Source: Steromphala cineraria
Taxonomy: Eukaryota; Mollusca; Gastropoda; Trochida; Trochidae
Reading direction: 5' to 3'
NCBI GenBank assembly: GCA_916613615.1
Contig: OU744732.1
Location: 49,033,227-49,097,226, forward strand
DNA: 64,000 nt
Shown: positions 11,262 through 24,559 of the stretch, piece after piece
Layout: the number at the start of each line of letters is the position of its first letter
Numbering within the stretch: position 1 is the first letter of the stretch
Translations under genes and position numbers: made by a program
The notes under the pieces: generated by a model
Database searches by the model: none
Seen by the model: only the letters and a program-made list of their open reading frames with translations
Told to the model about the DNA's origin: nothing

Positions 11262-11650
11262 GCAGTGTTGAAATGTTTGATTCTGACCATAATTGAATAC
11301 ATCAATACCCCTGTCCCTGAGCGAACCTCATATAGAGCAGTCAGTACATGTCCGACCAATGTGGAACAGACAACTGACCAGTGCCAATCTTCTTTGCCTA
11401 ATCAAAAGTCGACTCTCGAGATGAGAGATAGCAACTGGACATCAGTAATATTCAGATCTTGTCACGGACAGGCCATTAGCAGCTGCAAGAGGACCGATGA
11501 CCTTTGTACGAAGCCTTCTGATCTGACAGAAAGTCTCCTTAAAGACCTTATCACTAGAATCGAAGAAATCCAGTACATAGCGAAATCCTTCCACGCCTTG
11601 TCCAGGAAACTAATAATCATCTTTGGCCACCTTTGAATAATGTTCATGTT
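11262..11650 (-). repeat. Module Q, copy 1 (possible worn exon)
   Basis: Best read on the minus strand, where one frame gives a helical, exon-like stretch (DSSDKVFKETFCQIRRLR... then AANGLSV) followed, after stops and frame changes, by a tail homologous to the cleaner copy at 24560-24790. It is also open on the plus strand for 123 codons, so the coding strand is uncertain. No family is recognised. Confidence 0.5.
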
Positions 11651-14600
11651 GATACCTCTCTATTAACAATTTAATATTTGATTGTTTTTGAATGTTATTA
11701 ATTAATATTTGATTGTTTTTTATTGCCCTGTCCTCTTGGGGGAAGTTTTTATATTGTTTGTTGGTGGGTTTGACATCCATAAATGCTATTAAATGCAACA
11801 TTGTTTTTTATGCATTTATTAGTCAGGAATTGTATTGATGGCATTATGTTGCATTGTTATATATTGATGAAAAACTGTAACTTCATTTGTTACTATACAT
11901 CTCTTAACAATGCACCATATTAGAAAATAAAAAATCTGCCATATGTTATTAATTTCAGAAATGTTGTTCACACAGTATCGGTATCCAATTTTCTTAATTA
12001 AAACTGAGTAGATAAGATTTTTCCTCCTAAACCCGTTTTTTTTCATAGTGATGATAAATAAATCAGACAATATGTGTTTAAATTTATACATTTGTATTAA
12101 ACAGGCTTTGTGAGAATAAGCTAGTAATAAAATATATGGTTTTACATTTTTGAAATTTTGTGTGTTTAATATGTAATGATGTAGCGCTACGATTTCTGTG
12201 ATGAATTATGTTTTGAGTGTCCCTTTTGTCATCAGTATATAAAGCATTTGTTATTGAACGTCAAAATATATAATAATATCAATTGACATTCAAGCTCGCC
12301 TGCCAAGAATAAATCATTTAGTAATTAGACGAAATGGTCATGTTATATGAATGTTTGATTTTTTGCGAAGCAAAGCAATACAAGTCAAACAGTACAGTAT
12401 TATATTTGACATGTAAACTGACAGGCAGAAGAAAGTTAACACCTCTTTTTAAATCACTCTATTTAAAAAAACTAAAGATTGGAGCAGTTTGAGGAAAGAT
12501 GCCTTGTATAGTTGATTCATTTAGGAAAACATTAAAAAAGTAAACTTTCACGTTTAACAAACACAAGAATTTCAAAGGATGAAGGAGTTAAAAAAACAAC
12601 CAAAAGTTCTCAATTCTAATTATTTCTATCCCCTTAAGTCTTTCAGTTTGCAAAATGTGTCACATAAGTGCCAAATGCGGTCGATTCGTTTGTCAACGCT
12701 TCATAAAATTTACTGTCTGATCAAGAATTAAAAACGTCTTGCGATGTCACCTGACAGGTGCTTGGGTGGTCTGCAGAACCTGCATCAACGCTTGTTCATT
12801 ACCTGGAGGGTGTGGTTTGACTCTTTCACGCCATTGTGGGCCGTTTGACAGTTGACAAATCAGCGATAAGTCTATCTAGCATTACAAAGTTTTCAAATAG
12901 ATACCTTTTATGGTCTTCCGTTTACAAAGTATGTGATGTTTGAGTTATTTTACGTCATTTTCACGTCGTTCATATGTTACCTGATTTTCGTTTTTTTTTT
13001 CACTTATAGCAATTCACATACAGAATTCACAAGGTAGCACAATAATCATAAACTTAAAAATATTTGTAGTCGCGTGTTATTTTGTCAGAAATTTATAGAT
13101 TAGAAACATCACTCAAAGTCAATGTTAATGTTAAAACTGATTACAATTACACATCGATAAAAAAACGAAAATTATCAAATCTTCAAACTGAGAAGAATAT
13201 AAATCTTTTATGACTGTTGGTGGGGCGACGAAAGAGCCAAAATGAAACGAGAAATGTATTTTGAAACACACAAATTTATACAAAACCCATATTACAATAC
13301 TATATACCAAAATGTTACATATCTGTTCTGTTACAAACGCTCAATAAAGCAATAAATTCAAAATCTGTCTAATCTATAAAAACATTGTGTTACTGTCAAG
13401 ACTGAACAAATATCTATCAGGCAGAAGTCCACTCGCATCCTCTCGCTGCAAGCTATAAATCTATTGTCCTGTAAATTCCTCAAGGCAAGTGCGTTCCATA
13501 ATAACATCAGACTTACATCAAAGTTTAGCGAGTAGTACCTGTCTGTTGAACATTATCATTCAATTCAATATTGAGTTTTCACATAAACGTATTTTAGAAT
13601 CTTTTCCATACAAGAGCGATTTCCTATCTTTTTTAGAAGCATAGCACAACCCAAATATTGACATTCTTAGCATAAAGCAAATATATTTATGGGGATTAAG
13701 AAATTGACAAAATTATCTCTTTTGTATTACTCCACACATTCTGAGAGTAATAATCCTCCTATTTGTCGTCATGGCAACCAACTGAAATGTAATTGCAGAG
13801 TGCCGAATATTTAGTGTGAATCATTATGTCATTAATGTTGAAACACTTTGTTCGGTAACCTCGGTTGATAATGTTCCACAGCTCTAATTTTAACGCTTGA
13901 TGTGGGGAATTGAAAGCATTAATCAAATGCTGTGGTGTTTATCACATTTGCAGCTTAATACATGAATTATATGCATCTCTGAAAAAAACAATTATTATTA
14001 ATAGAAAATTGGTTCCACTCCATAGATATTTTCACGAAGATTAGAGTATGACCAAAGTACATGCATGTCCATATACCATGTTGAAATTATCCAAAAAACA
14101 TATAAAAAGTCCAAAATCAAAAGGATATGTTACAAAATGTATTAATGATACATAAAGATGATGATAATACTACTAATAATGACAAAATTAATGATTATTG
14201 CCATAATAATTGTATAAGTTGCTGTTATAAATAAGCTTGATCAATTCAATGTTTGATGTTTGAAAAGTAAGTAAATATTCATTTCATTATTTATAATCTT
14301 GGAAATATGATAATGATTGTATCTATTATAACAACACCTTGACACACGTTTTAGATAATAGACAACAGCTACAGTTACGAAACGTAAGCATAGTTAGTTT
14401 ATTATCAACTGCAATAGTCATAGTAATGAGCCCTATGACTAATACTTTCGTCAATCATGCTGTGTTATCATTGGGTTGGAGTCTCCACTTAACATATAAT
14501 CTCTCATGCTTTTCAATATGAGACACTCTAAGTGTGGGCCATCAATTAGGTTTAAACAATTTAAATACCTCATGTTATGAACATTTCTGAAAAGAAATTT

Positions 14601-14997
14601 ATAAAATGTGTAATTTTTTTCTGTGGAAAAGTTACTTGAACTGCCTAATGTTAAGCATTATGAAGCTTCAAGTAGAAACCTTAATAATATGGTTTTCCAC
14701 CTCTGAGGTTTGTGCTGTTAGAGTTATTTTACGTCCTCTTACTTTGTTCTTTTATCTCTTTTTTTGCAATACATACATCATCAGCTAGCAGAATATACTT
14801 TAATTTAGTAAAATAAAATATAGATTTATTCGCATGTTATTTTGTTTGCCCTCTCAATTAATGCGGGAAATTAAAGTTTCATGAGAAGTTTCAAAACATT
14901 AGAGCATTTGTATAGAAACCACTTTATGTCAATCAATACAGTTTCAAGCTTGCTATGTAGTTTGCCCTCTCAATTAATCCATGCTCCTCTACTCTTG

Positions 14998-15773
14998 GAC
15001 AAGAAACTTTCAAAACTAGATGCTATTGAAAAAGATATCTGTAACATTAAAACAAACGTAGCAAATCTTGAACTGAAAGTGCACGAGTTTGAGGACATGA
15101 AAGGTAGAGTGACGGAGTTGGAAAAATCGACCCGACACATTAGTGACAGCTTTGATGATTTTGCCCGTGATAAGGAGAGTATGGTTCAAGATATAAAATC
15201 CTTGTCAGACAGGGTAACATCTCTCAGATTTGATCCCCAAGAAAACTGTAGACTTAACGAGGCTCTTATTGACCAACGGTGTAGGTCCATGCGGGACAAT
15301 TTGATCTTCACAAATATACCCGAGACCCCTAATACTGATTCTCTTGAAGAATGTGAAACCGTTCTAAAAAATTTCATCAACCTGAACTTAAATTTGACAG
15401 CGATGACCTTCACTTTAAAAGAGTCCACAGAATAGGACCCAAAAGGCACAGCACAGGACCCAACACCGGGAACAGACCCAGGTCCATCATAGCTAAGTTC
15501 CTCTACACGCGGGAGCGACACGCTGTGAAGAGGTGTGGACGAGAGCTTAAGGGTAAGCCTTATCACATAGTGGAGCAGTTCCCGGAGGAGATCAACGCCT
15601 ATAGGAAGGACGTACTCCTACCACGACTCAGAGAGGCTAAATCCCAGGGTAAGAAAGCTGTTATTGTGATAGACAAACAATACGTCAACAACGCCCTCCA
15701 AGATGTACCCACACCCCCGTACAGAGTACCCCAGGAGCAGAGCAGGACCAGACCCAGGACTGGTAGACGGTAG
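14998..15773 (+). pseudogene. LINE-B ORF1 (nucleic-acid-binding protein), truncated
   Basis: Starts at the 5' truncation, so the native N-terminus and start codon are missing. The first 100 or so codons form heptad-like, charged coiled coil (KLSKLDAIEKDI..., then LEKSTRHISDSFDDF). Next come CRSMRDNLIFTNIPE and FKRVHRIGPKR, which match the RRM-like and C-terminal region of L1-type ORF1 proteins that coat the element RNA. A frameshift near 15385-15390 separates two halves: 14998 to about 15388 in one frame and about 15387-15773 in another. It ends at a TAG (15771-15773) in the same frame as ORF2. Confidence 0.85.
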
Positions 15774-15806
15774 GGGTGCGCCGGTGGGCGAGAGACTGTC
15801 GAGTCT
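15771..15806 (+). promoter_or_regulatory. In-frame UAG with GC-rich stem-loops between ORF1 and ORF2
   Basis: ORF1 ends CGG TAG. The same frame then stays open to 16487 with no AUG until about codon 180. Five bases after the TAG is a possible 4-bp GC hairpin (CGCC GGTG GGCG, 15779-15790) and then a 5-bp one (AGACT GTCG AGTCT, 15793-15806). This resembles stop-codon readthrough sites, where G follows UAG and structure lies just downstream, but the stems are short. It could instead be a sense codon mutated to TAG, or ORF2 could start by reinitiation at a non-AUG codon. Confidence 0.4.
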
Positions 15807-18800
15807 GACTCCTGTGAGACACCTACATGTCTATATGAGAGACATTGTGCTAATGTTGTAAATTGTGAGACTAGCAAAAACATCCATGACAATCACGAAA
15901 ACTTTATAACATTAAATGATCCTGAACATTACAAGAACTTTTTCAACAGCAATAACAATTCATTTAGCTATGAACAATCTTTAGCATCATTTGGTAGTGA
16001 AACCATCAATGAATTCCCTATCAATTCGCAATTGTATAATAATTCTCAGTCTGATATATGTAACACTGAACTAGTCCACTGCGGACACAAAAGTATATCG
16101 TTGTATGATGTTAACACACCATTTCCTTGCAGATCGCTAGTAAGCATTTTACATGTACCATGTGCTAACAGTATCAATCATGAGACGTCTGTTCAGCTGC
16201 CTCGCCCTGAGATCACTACTAGAGATTTTAAAAAATCTGCTAAGCTGTTACACTTAACAAGTTTGAATGTATGCAGTCTGCGAAATCGTTTAGATTGTCC
16301 TGAATTTGTTGATATGATTCAGAAAAATGACTTTATAGGTCTACAAGAAACAAAAACAAGTGATCTAGATGAGCTTGAAATTAGAAACTATACTTTATAT
16401 CTGCAGCATAGATCAGGATGTGTGAATAGATCGGGGGGGGGTTGGGTCTGGCAGTTAGAAACACCTATAAGGATTTCGTTACTGTGATAGATAAAAAGGA
16501 TACATATTCAATGTGGTTCAAAATATCTAAAGATCTTCTCAAATAATGATCTGGTTCTTGGTGTGATCTACATACCCCCTGAAGGATCAAAATATTCTAC
16601 TGAAAAATTCTTTACCGAACTAGAACAAACAATTTATAATCATGCTACTTCAACTGAATACCTTGTACTCTTAGGGGATTTCAATGCTCGAACAAGTAAT
16701 TTGCAAGATTACTGTACATTTGATAAGCATATCATTGATGAATTCGATCTTGACTTTGACGAAATGAGAAATGAACTTGACCCTGAACATGTACTTTCTA
16801 ATTTACATTTGGCATTCATTAGACGTACAGAAGACAAAGGAAAGGTAAATAATTATGGCAACAAGTTACTAGGCTTATGCAAAGACTTGAATATGTTTAT
16901 ATGTAACGGTCGTGTGGGAGACGACAGACTCAGGGGCAAGACGACGTGTAGAGACAAAAGTGTTGTGGATTATTTAATAGCCTCCCCGTCATGTTTACAG
17001 TTACTTGATAACTTTAGTATCGACGATTTTAACCCCTTACTCTCAGACGTACATTGTCCCCTTAAATTCACACTGAAAATTGAAAATCTTAATGATGACA
17101 TTACCTCCGACTCTGCACATACAAGTAAATCCATCGGCAAACCACTTCCAGGGCATAATCCACGTAGATTCACGCCAGATAAAAGCGAGTTGTTTCGTGA
17201 AAATATAGATGTAAAACCTATCATTGATATATTCCAAGAAAGCGTATCCACAGGTGAAAACTGTCAAACACCCGAGTACATAAACACGCTCACAAACAGC
17301 ATAGCGCACGCGCCCACGGACTCTGCATGCACTACGCTCGGTATAAGATCAGCACACACTAACACTCGCACCAGTTCAACGGATAAGCCGTGGTTCGACT
17401 CTGAATGTGAAAGACATAGGAAGGAATACAAAAAAGCCAAAAACTGCTACAAGAAATATAAAAGTGAAATTACTAAACTTCATTTTCAAAATAAGGCCAA
17501 AAACTATAAACGTTGCATAAAGCGAACCGCACGTAAATATAGAAACGCGACCGGTCACAAACTACGACAAATGAGTTCAAAATCCCCGAAAGATTTCTGG
17601 AAGATACTAAACCCAAAAACCAAAAATGACACTGATGTTGACTTAAATATTTTCTACGATTTTTTCAAAGATATAAACAATAAAACCCATCCAGACACGG
17701 ACCTACCAGACGACTCGGACGTGCGAGAAGACTTTGATGACACACTATTAAATCAGGACATCACTTTGATTGAAATAGAGAATGCATTAAAACGGTTAAA
17801 AAGAAATAAGACTGCAGGTAATGATGAAATAATTAATGAATATTTAATTGAATCTTTTGAAAAGCTTGGTTATGTTTATGTGAGGTTGTTTAACCTTGTT
17901 CTAGATACAGGTTATGTTCCCGACTCATGGGTGTGTGGTATTATTAAGCCTATTTACAAGAAAAAGGGAGATAAGAACGGTCCGAATAACTACCGTCCCA
18001 TAACATTACTTAGATGCTTTGGAAAACTATTTTCAAGTATTTTAAATGACCGTTTGACGAAATTTACAGATACTAATCGCATAATATCACCATCACAATC
18101 AGGTTTTAGAAAAGGATTTTCCACGATAGACAATCTCTTTGTTATGAACATGCTTATTCAACTTTTTAAATCAGCGAAGAAAAAACTGTATTGTACTTTT
18201 ATTGACTTCTCTAAAGCGTTTGATAATGTGTGGCGAATTGGAATGTGGCATAAGTTACGGAGTTATGGAATTAAAGGTAAATGTCTTTCTGTTGTCGAAA
18301 ACATATATAAGAATATTAAGTCCTACATTACAGTAAACCATACACAATCAGAATTTACCATGTTACTCTGGTGTTAGACAAGGTGAAAATCTATCACCTC
18401 TATAATTCTCATTATTTGTGAATGATCTAGAGTCGCACCTTTTCAAAGCAGGCTTCAAAGGAGCTCAAATTGATTGTAATTATGATGAAATGCGTTTCAT
18501 GTTACAGGTTCTAGTATTGCTATACGCAGATGACACTGTTTTATTTGGGGATGATCCCGTTTCCATGCAGCACTCATTAAATGCATTTAGCGAATACTGT
18601 CAAAGCTGGAAGTGGGAAGTCAATATTTCAAAAACCAAGGTAATAGTATTCGGAGGTGGACCTGTTAATAAGTATAAAACACGTTTTGTATTAGGTGATC
18701 AAGAAATTGGTTTCCAAGATTTTTATACTTACCTTGGTATATCCGTACACCGTAACAGAAAATTAAATTTTGCCATTAAACAGTTGATGCATAATGCATC

Positions 18801-19702
18801 TAAAGCTATGTTTTGTCTCCTACGTAGAGCAAAGAATAATCACTTACCGTTAGACACTCTCTTTAAAGCATTTGATGTCATGATTGCACCTGTATTATTA
18901 TATGGCTGTGAACTTTGGGGCTACGAAAATACTGAAATTGTTGAAAAACTTCACCTTAAATTTTTAAAACTGTCAACTGGCTTAAGACATTCTACAGCAA
19001 ATTTCTTTGTCTACGGCGAGCTAGGTAGAGAACCACTGAGTATAAAAATAGCGAAGAGGACTATTACGTTTTGGCACAATACCCTTATCACTGAAACCTG
19101 TAAAATATCTAAAACCATATTGGAACATTTGATGTATGATAAAATTAATAACAGTAAGGAAAATGTTTGGCTTAAAAATGTTGAGCATATACTGAATAAA
19201 TGCGGACTGAGTGATGTTTTTAAAAACCCATACAATTATTCTCCTAAATGGGTCTCATTACAAGTTGAAATAACATAGAGAGATCATTTCCATCAATCCT
19301 GGCGAAGTTCTGTTCTCAATAGCTCTAAAGGAATGTATTATACCCTATTTAAAGATACCCCTTCTTTCGAACAATATTTACTAATTACAAAAATCATTAT
19401 ATATCCCACTTTTAAAATTAAGAACATGTAATCATAATTTTCCAGTAGAAACCGGCAGGTGGCGTGGTTTACCCCACGAGGATAGAACATGCCCTCTGTG
19501 CGATTCTCCAGCCGTCGCAGATGAAATACACTATTTATTCAAATGTAAAACCTTTGAAAGAGAACGACGTCTTTATATTAATGAATTCTATCCCAAATGG
19601 CCAAATATGTATAAATATAAAAGCTTATTATGCACCAAAAAACTGTCAGAAATGAAAAATCTATCAAAATATTTATGTATTGTCTATGAAAAATTGAAGT
19701 AG
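15774..19702 (+). pseudogene. LINE-B ORF2: endonuclease-reverse transcriptase
   Basis: Would nick the target DNA and copy the element RNA there. Endonuclease motifs: TSLNVCSLRNR and GLQETK (16256-16350), YIPPEG, LLGDFNAR (near 16670) and SDVHCPL (near 17046). RT motifs: NKTAGNDEI, NNYRPITLL, SGFRKGFST, FIDFSKAFDNVWR, GVRQGENLSPL, and the catalytic YADD near 18526. The C-terminal CPLC...H...C zinc motif is near 19490-19550. Breaks: a frameshift in a G run (16434-16441), another near 16540 that restores frame, one near 18357, a TAA at about 18402, a TAG at 19276-19278 and a frameshift near 19388. The open pieces are 15774-16487, 16563-18377 and 18418-19278. The frame ends with TAG at 19700-19702. 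Confidence 0.92.
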
Positions 19703-19770
19703 GCTGTGTTGTTGATATCACCATTCTTGTCTGTTTACATAATATACTGCTTATTTGTATATTCTCTTGT

Positions 19771-19785
19771 ACCACCGTGGGTGGT
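19771..19785 (+). other. LINE-B 3' stem-loop
   Basis: Perfect 6-bp stem ACCACC/GGTGGT with loop GTG, 32 bases before the element's (TTGA)n end. In L2/CR1-like LINEs a 3' hairpin followed by short repeats is the recognition signal for the reverse transcriptase; that role here is inferred. Confidence 0.6.
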
Positions 19786-21139
19786 TTTTGAGGAAATAAA
19801 CATTGATTGATTGATTGTTTTGTAAGAGTTTATTTTATAAATTAACTGATATGAGCATAAACAAACACCTATCAATTCTCAAGAACGGCTGGGACTATCA
19901 CAAACCATTTGCTATGACCTGATAACATAAATTTAACATATTGTCACGGTATCAAATAAACAAAAAAAATACTTGGCAAATTCATGTTTAGCAAACTTAT
20001 CTCAGCATCAAAATGAATAGTGTCCACAAACTGATGAATGCTGGTTGGAGTGGGTGTTAATGAAAGTGCAAATCGTTTGTCAGAATTTGCCTTGACAATT
20101 CATAACAATGAAATACACTTAAAGGAATTGAGTAAGATAACCATTGAAATAAAGGAGGCATGACCAACTGGTTCACGTCACACAAACCTATTTCCTTTAA
20201 TCTGTATGGTTTATAGTAGTGATCTTTGACCTAGGCATGACAGTAAAATATGGAGTACATGAATTGGTAATCATTGTTTTTTTAAATTAGTGCATCGCAG
20301 ATACAAGCCTACATGTAATCACTCAATAATTTTATTGCGTTTACGAATAATATCAATTTAAATCACAACCGTATGACAAGTAGAATATACCATAAAACCA
20401 AATGATAGAGTTTAAACGATAAATGATTATTGATGACATTGGTATGCATGAGGCTCGACAAACAGAAACAAAAACAACAGAGGTAGTTAAAAAATAACTA
20501 TAATCTAATCATTTCTTAGAGAAATATAAACTTTATAATTTCTCCATTGAACATCCTTTTGACTAATATTACTCCTCTCTGAGTGACATGAGTTGATACA
20601 AATATCTGAGTTTTGTAACTTAAAATTTAGTTAACAGCCATTGTGCTTTCGTTAATACTGTTGGGGAATACGTATTGTAACCATAACACTATATACTGTA
20701 CCAGACATTCCAGTTTTACCTAGTCTTTTATGATATATACACTTACTGCATTCTGAGTTTGACTGCATGGCTTTCTGTCTGTCACCCTAAAAACATTGTT
20801 GTAGATTGAACTAAGAATTGCTTCATTTCACAGCAAAGTGTTTGGCCCTTGTGACTATGATCAGCATTTGACCAACTAAAGGGATTTATAATATAGCCAC
20901 GTTGGTTCTGATCCTCACATTTGTAAATGATGGACACAAATCCTTTATTCTAGTTGAATGATCTCCTCATTGATTTGTTTACGACTTACCACATGAACAG
21001 TGATAATACTCTAAATTGAATATGAGAATTAGAAAAACTCCATTTCCTCAATTTCCCTAAAAGTCAGCTTGAACTTGAAAATGGGATGTTTTCATTCCAA
21101 AGCCATTTTAAGTCTTCAGAACTGTTCACAATCCTTTCA

Positions 21140-21390
21140 GACTTTTTCAATGAGAAGCATCTACTCTCTGCCCCAAGTGGAACTTGGGGTAAACCCCACC
21201 GACCTCGCACCAATCAATTAACTTAAAACTAGCATGTCTGCCAATCTCTGCGCCCTGACTGACATTCATCTGTGTTTGTCAATTTCACGCACAGTCGCAT
21301 TGTGAAACAGTGAAGACGACTTAAGCACACAGAGAAGGAAAGAGAACACCAAACTTAGAGGCATTTCAATCACAGAGGTCTCAAGTCACA
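21140..21390 (+). repeat. Module P, copy 2
   Basis: Starts CTCTCTGCCCCAAGTGG. It has the core at about 21266 but with CACGCACAGTCGCAT replacing the usual CACCCACNGTCGCAT, and it lacks the FNHR-like end seen in copies 4 and 6. Its closest relative is copy 7 (49606). Confidence 0.7.
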
Positions 21391-23444
21391 GATTATTGCC
21401 TTACTTAATAAATTTGTATCCATTTATCCTTTGTAGGTGTCTATCAATAATCGTTTAATTCATGCAATGTTATTGTTGATATCAGAACTAATAACTTATT
21501 TTCATATCATTCTTAAATCTAATAATGTTTTTGTGCAACACACATTTTCATCTAATTCAAACTACATTACAGGACAAATGAGACTTTTCCCTTTTAAAGC
21601 TCAGAGTATGCCACTTTTATCATCATGATACTTCTTATAGTCCGGATCTTAACATTGAAGTTATAACGATGTCATGTTATTTAGGAGTTCTTTTCTGTAA
21701 ACGACATGCAGATCTGAATATTGATATTCATAAAGTTTTATATCGATTTTACATTCAACAACAGTGTTTCAACAAGCATACTGCATATGAAAGAATGTTA
21801 AAGTAAGGTATAAAAGATAATGGCTGATATTGCCAATATTTGTAACATTTTATTGCCAAACGATTTTTTAGAGCACAGAGCAAAGCATCAGATATAATAG
21901 ATGTTCAGTTTGTGCTTGCGTATCATTTCCTTCAATAGTATTCAAAATGGCTTAACTACTAACAGTTGTTAGATCAGGCAGGCACGAAATAGTCACGAAC
22001 AACATTTATCTTGACCTTATAAAATTATTTGTAACACTTGTTCTGTTTAGGAAATTGTTGGGGTAATTAAGTACTGGGGTCAATTGATTAATCTGGTGTA
22101 TTATTGCAATGGAATGATAATTTGTCGACTATCTAGGTATCAGATAATTATTTGTATTCACAATCGAATAATGATCTCATTTTGTGGTGGGTTAAGTGGT
22201 TTGTGATTACAGAGCTATTTGTAAGTCAGAATTAAGCAATACAGCTAAAATGTCATACAGTGAAAAACACTTTAAGCTAGTTCATTAAGATCTATTTCAA
22301 ATATTGTAATGCATAACACTTAAATATATTCCTTGACTATTGTATGATGTAAAAAAAACTCAAATAACCTAAAATATTAAATTCCTAATTTTTAAATTCA
22401 TGTATGTCAAACGATTTACATCATAAGGATCCACAGGGATTGTCGTAATGATCATATGATGTGCAAATAGTGTTGATTGGTAAGCATTTCAAGGTGAATG
22501 TAACAGCAATAAGGAATCAATACAGAATTTTAGAATTAATGCAGCACAAGATTATTTTCAATGAAAGTGGTGTCAATGTACTTATATGTCGCCAATATCT
22601 GAAAACAGCGATAAAAATACTGATAATTGTCAGCTTTTACATGTAGTGGTAATCGCAATTTCATTTCCTGTGAACATTTATATCATTTCCAATTAATTTA
22701 ATTATTTTGGATCCTGTGGGTTTTTTTCCTTTTAACTTGGCTCTGTCATTTACAAATAGAAATATAAAAAAAATGTTACAATTGCAATTGAAATTGAAAA
22801 GGCGTCTTATCCATTTTGAAGATGCAGCAATGCAGTTGGTTTGTAGCATCACCATAGAAAAATAAGAACAACAAGAGTAAATCTATGGATGAACAACATA
22901 TCTACTTGACAGTAACGACGTTTCGGTATAGATTCTTATAATGTTTTCAAGGATCAAAAGTTAGTAAAATCACTGCATGGTGTTTATTAACACACACATT
23001 AAATATAATTCAATATGTGTATACATGAATAGAAACAATTTAAACTATAGTGTACGCGATAAAATTTTGAACATATTTTACCATAAAGGCATTGGTTAAG
23101 GCTTAAGGGGGAACAGAATATTTAAATGGAAACAGAAACATTAGATTAATCAATCTTCTTCTATTTCTTTAATCCTACTGGCACAAAAATGGTTGCCGTT
23201 AACTAAATGCTTTGGCAAAACCCCTGGTCGAATTACTTCCTTAAGAAAGTTTCCCACTGCACCATCCGAAAGACTTTTGAGCATATGCAATTATCAATAT
23301 CAAATTTGACTTTCTACCTACTCAACACACAGCGTGCTAAGTAAACAGAAATAAAATCAATTAAAAGGGATATATTCCCTTAAACACGCTTTCTAATTAG
23401 TAAAATATAATCATACAGTTTTGATTAATTATTAGCTGCGTTCG

Positions 23445-23830
23445 TTCACCTTTTGAAAATCAATATGCTTATTTTGTAAACATTCAATTATCAAAATGTC
23501 AAACGAGTTTTCGTCTGCTTTAAGTTGTGTATTAATAAAGTCTCATAATTGGTCTATTTGCAGTAAAATCCAATTATCCACATTATTAAAACAAATTATA
23601 GACACAAGATCCGGTTGATCCAATGGTTTGTTCACCTTGGACGAGTGATCTTGTGCAAGGTGGATAACGCACTGAAGCAACCTTACTTGAAGTCGATAAT
23701 TGTATAATATATTCTATATTCTTACTTTGACAGAGCTTAACAATAAGAGTAGACTTTTACTACATGCATGTGTCTTAAATAACACACTGTTGGTGAAAGT
23801 AATGAAACTTATGCTCTGATATCAGTGGTC
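23445..23830 (-). pseudogene. Worn exon E, copy 1 (unidentified family)
   Basis: Minus-strand translation is clearly homologous to the 133-codon open frame at 51782-52183: shared words include NILYNY, VRL..CV..LA, KPLDQ, LVSII and LQIDQL, QLKADE, HIDFQKVNER. Here the frame is broken by a TGA after LQIDQL and by stops near the 5' side. The shared end QK|GTGAAC could be a splice donor. Function unknown. Confidence 0.55.
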
Positions 23831-24559
23831 ACACTTTCAGATATACATGTATTCTTTTTATTGTTTAAACAAAATCTACACGACACACAAAGTATACGGA
23901 TATGAAAAAATATTGAAAAGTTCATTGTAAAATCTATCAAAAGTTTAATTGCTCTAATGTTCTTAATCATTTATAACAATTTCTGCATAAAGCAAAAATC
24001 ATATTAGATTTACCGCTAATAACTTATCATTGGCATATGACAATGTTATTACTAATTCTCTTGAAAGTTAGTAAATTGAACTGTGATTTCACAGATTCGA
24101 ATTAACAAGTTCTCTGAATTTGCATTTTCTTATTGTCTTTAAAAACGTATTGCAACTCCTTGACAATATGTCTTATTCAGCAAAAACTACCAATAATTCG
24201 CAGCAGCAAAATGAAGAGGGCTTTCAAAGCATGTCGTGTCATTTCAGAGATATATTATAAGAGTAATTGCATAACAGATTTTGAAATATTAAAAATTTTG
24301 ATCATAACAGAATTGAAGTAAAGACTTCTACAAGGAAAAATCGATAAGAATCATAGGAAACTTCTTAAACTTGGTCGTCTATGTCACATTGGCTATTGGA
24401 AGAAGTAAGGTTTTTTATCACCAGTAAGTCATTGCAATAGCTTCCCTGTAATATTGAACCTATGAGCCAATGATCAAGAAGAACTGTTTAACTTGCACTT
24501 CATATGTAAATGTAAATAAGGTCTAGATTAAAATAAAAGTTACTGGCATCATCTGTAAC

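Larger units (their letters stand above)
8856..14997 (+). repeat. Array block 1, copy 1
   Basis: Long non-coding block collinear with 28263-36034 and 41126-48263, with high identity over most of its length. It contains X (about 9362-9425), P (10041-10300), Q (11262-11650), X again (about 12268-12330) and the first part of Y. Compared with copy 2 it lacks the tandem duplication at 29767, the MITE at 30971 and about 620 bp corresponding to 34590-35230. It is interrupted on the right by LINE-B. The remaining intervals show no gene on either strand. Confidence 0.85.
14998..19817 (+). mobile_element. LINE-B: 4.8-kb 5'-truncated non-LTR retrotransposon
   Basis: Boundaries come from the empty sites in sister copies (36034 and 48263), where the text reads CTCTTG|TTTTGTAAG without a break. 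Order: truncated ORF1 (coiled coil plus L1-ORF1-like C-terminal region), ORF2 with APE-type endonuclease and reverse transcriptase, a C-terminal zinc motif, then a short 3' UTR with a hairpin (19771-19785), AATAAA (19795-19800) and a (TTGA)n tail. Any target duplication is at most about 3 bp (TTG). The body carries several frameshifts and stops, so it is inactive. The clade is not resolved. Confidence 0.93.

Noticed and set aside
11265..11636. 123-codon plus-strand frame across module Q copy 1
   Set aside because: Other Q copies do not keep this frame open, and the opposite strand shows better residue conservation with copy 2. Too uncertain to call a gene.
14881..15000. ATG-less start of the LINE-B ORF1 frame at 14881
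   Set aside because: The first 39 codons (RSFKTLEHLYRN...) are array sequence also present at 35930 and 48150. The LINE begins at 14998, so this start is an accidental fusion.
16563..18377. LINE-B 604-codon frame as an independent gene
   Set aside because: It is only the middle of ORF2; endonuclease motifs continue upstream across two frameshifts and the YADD motif lies downstream of another.
19464..19655. 63-codon frame at the end of LINE-B
   Set aside because: It is a shadow. The real C-terminus (CPLCDSPAVADEIHYLFKC) is in another frame of the same bases.
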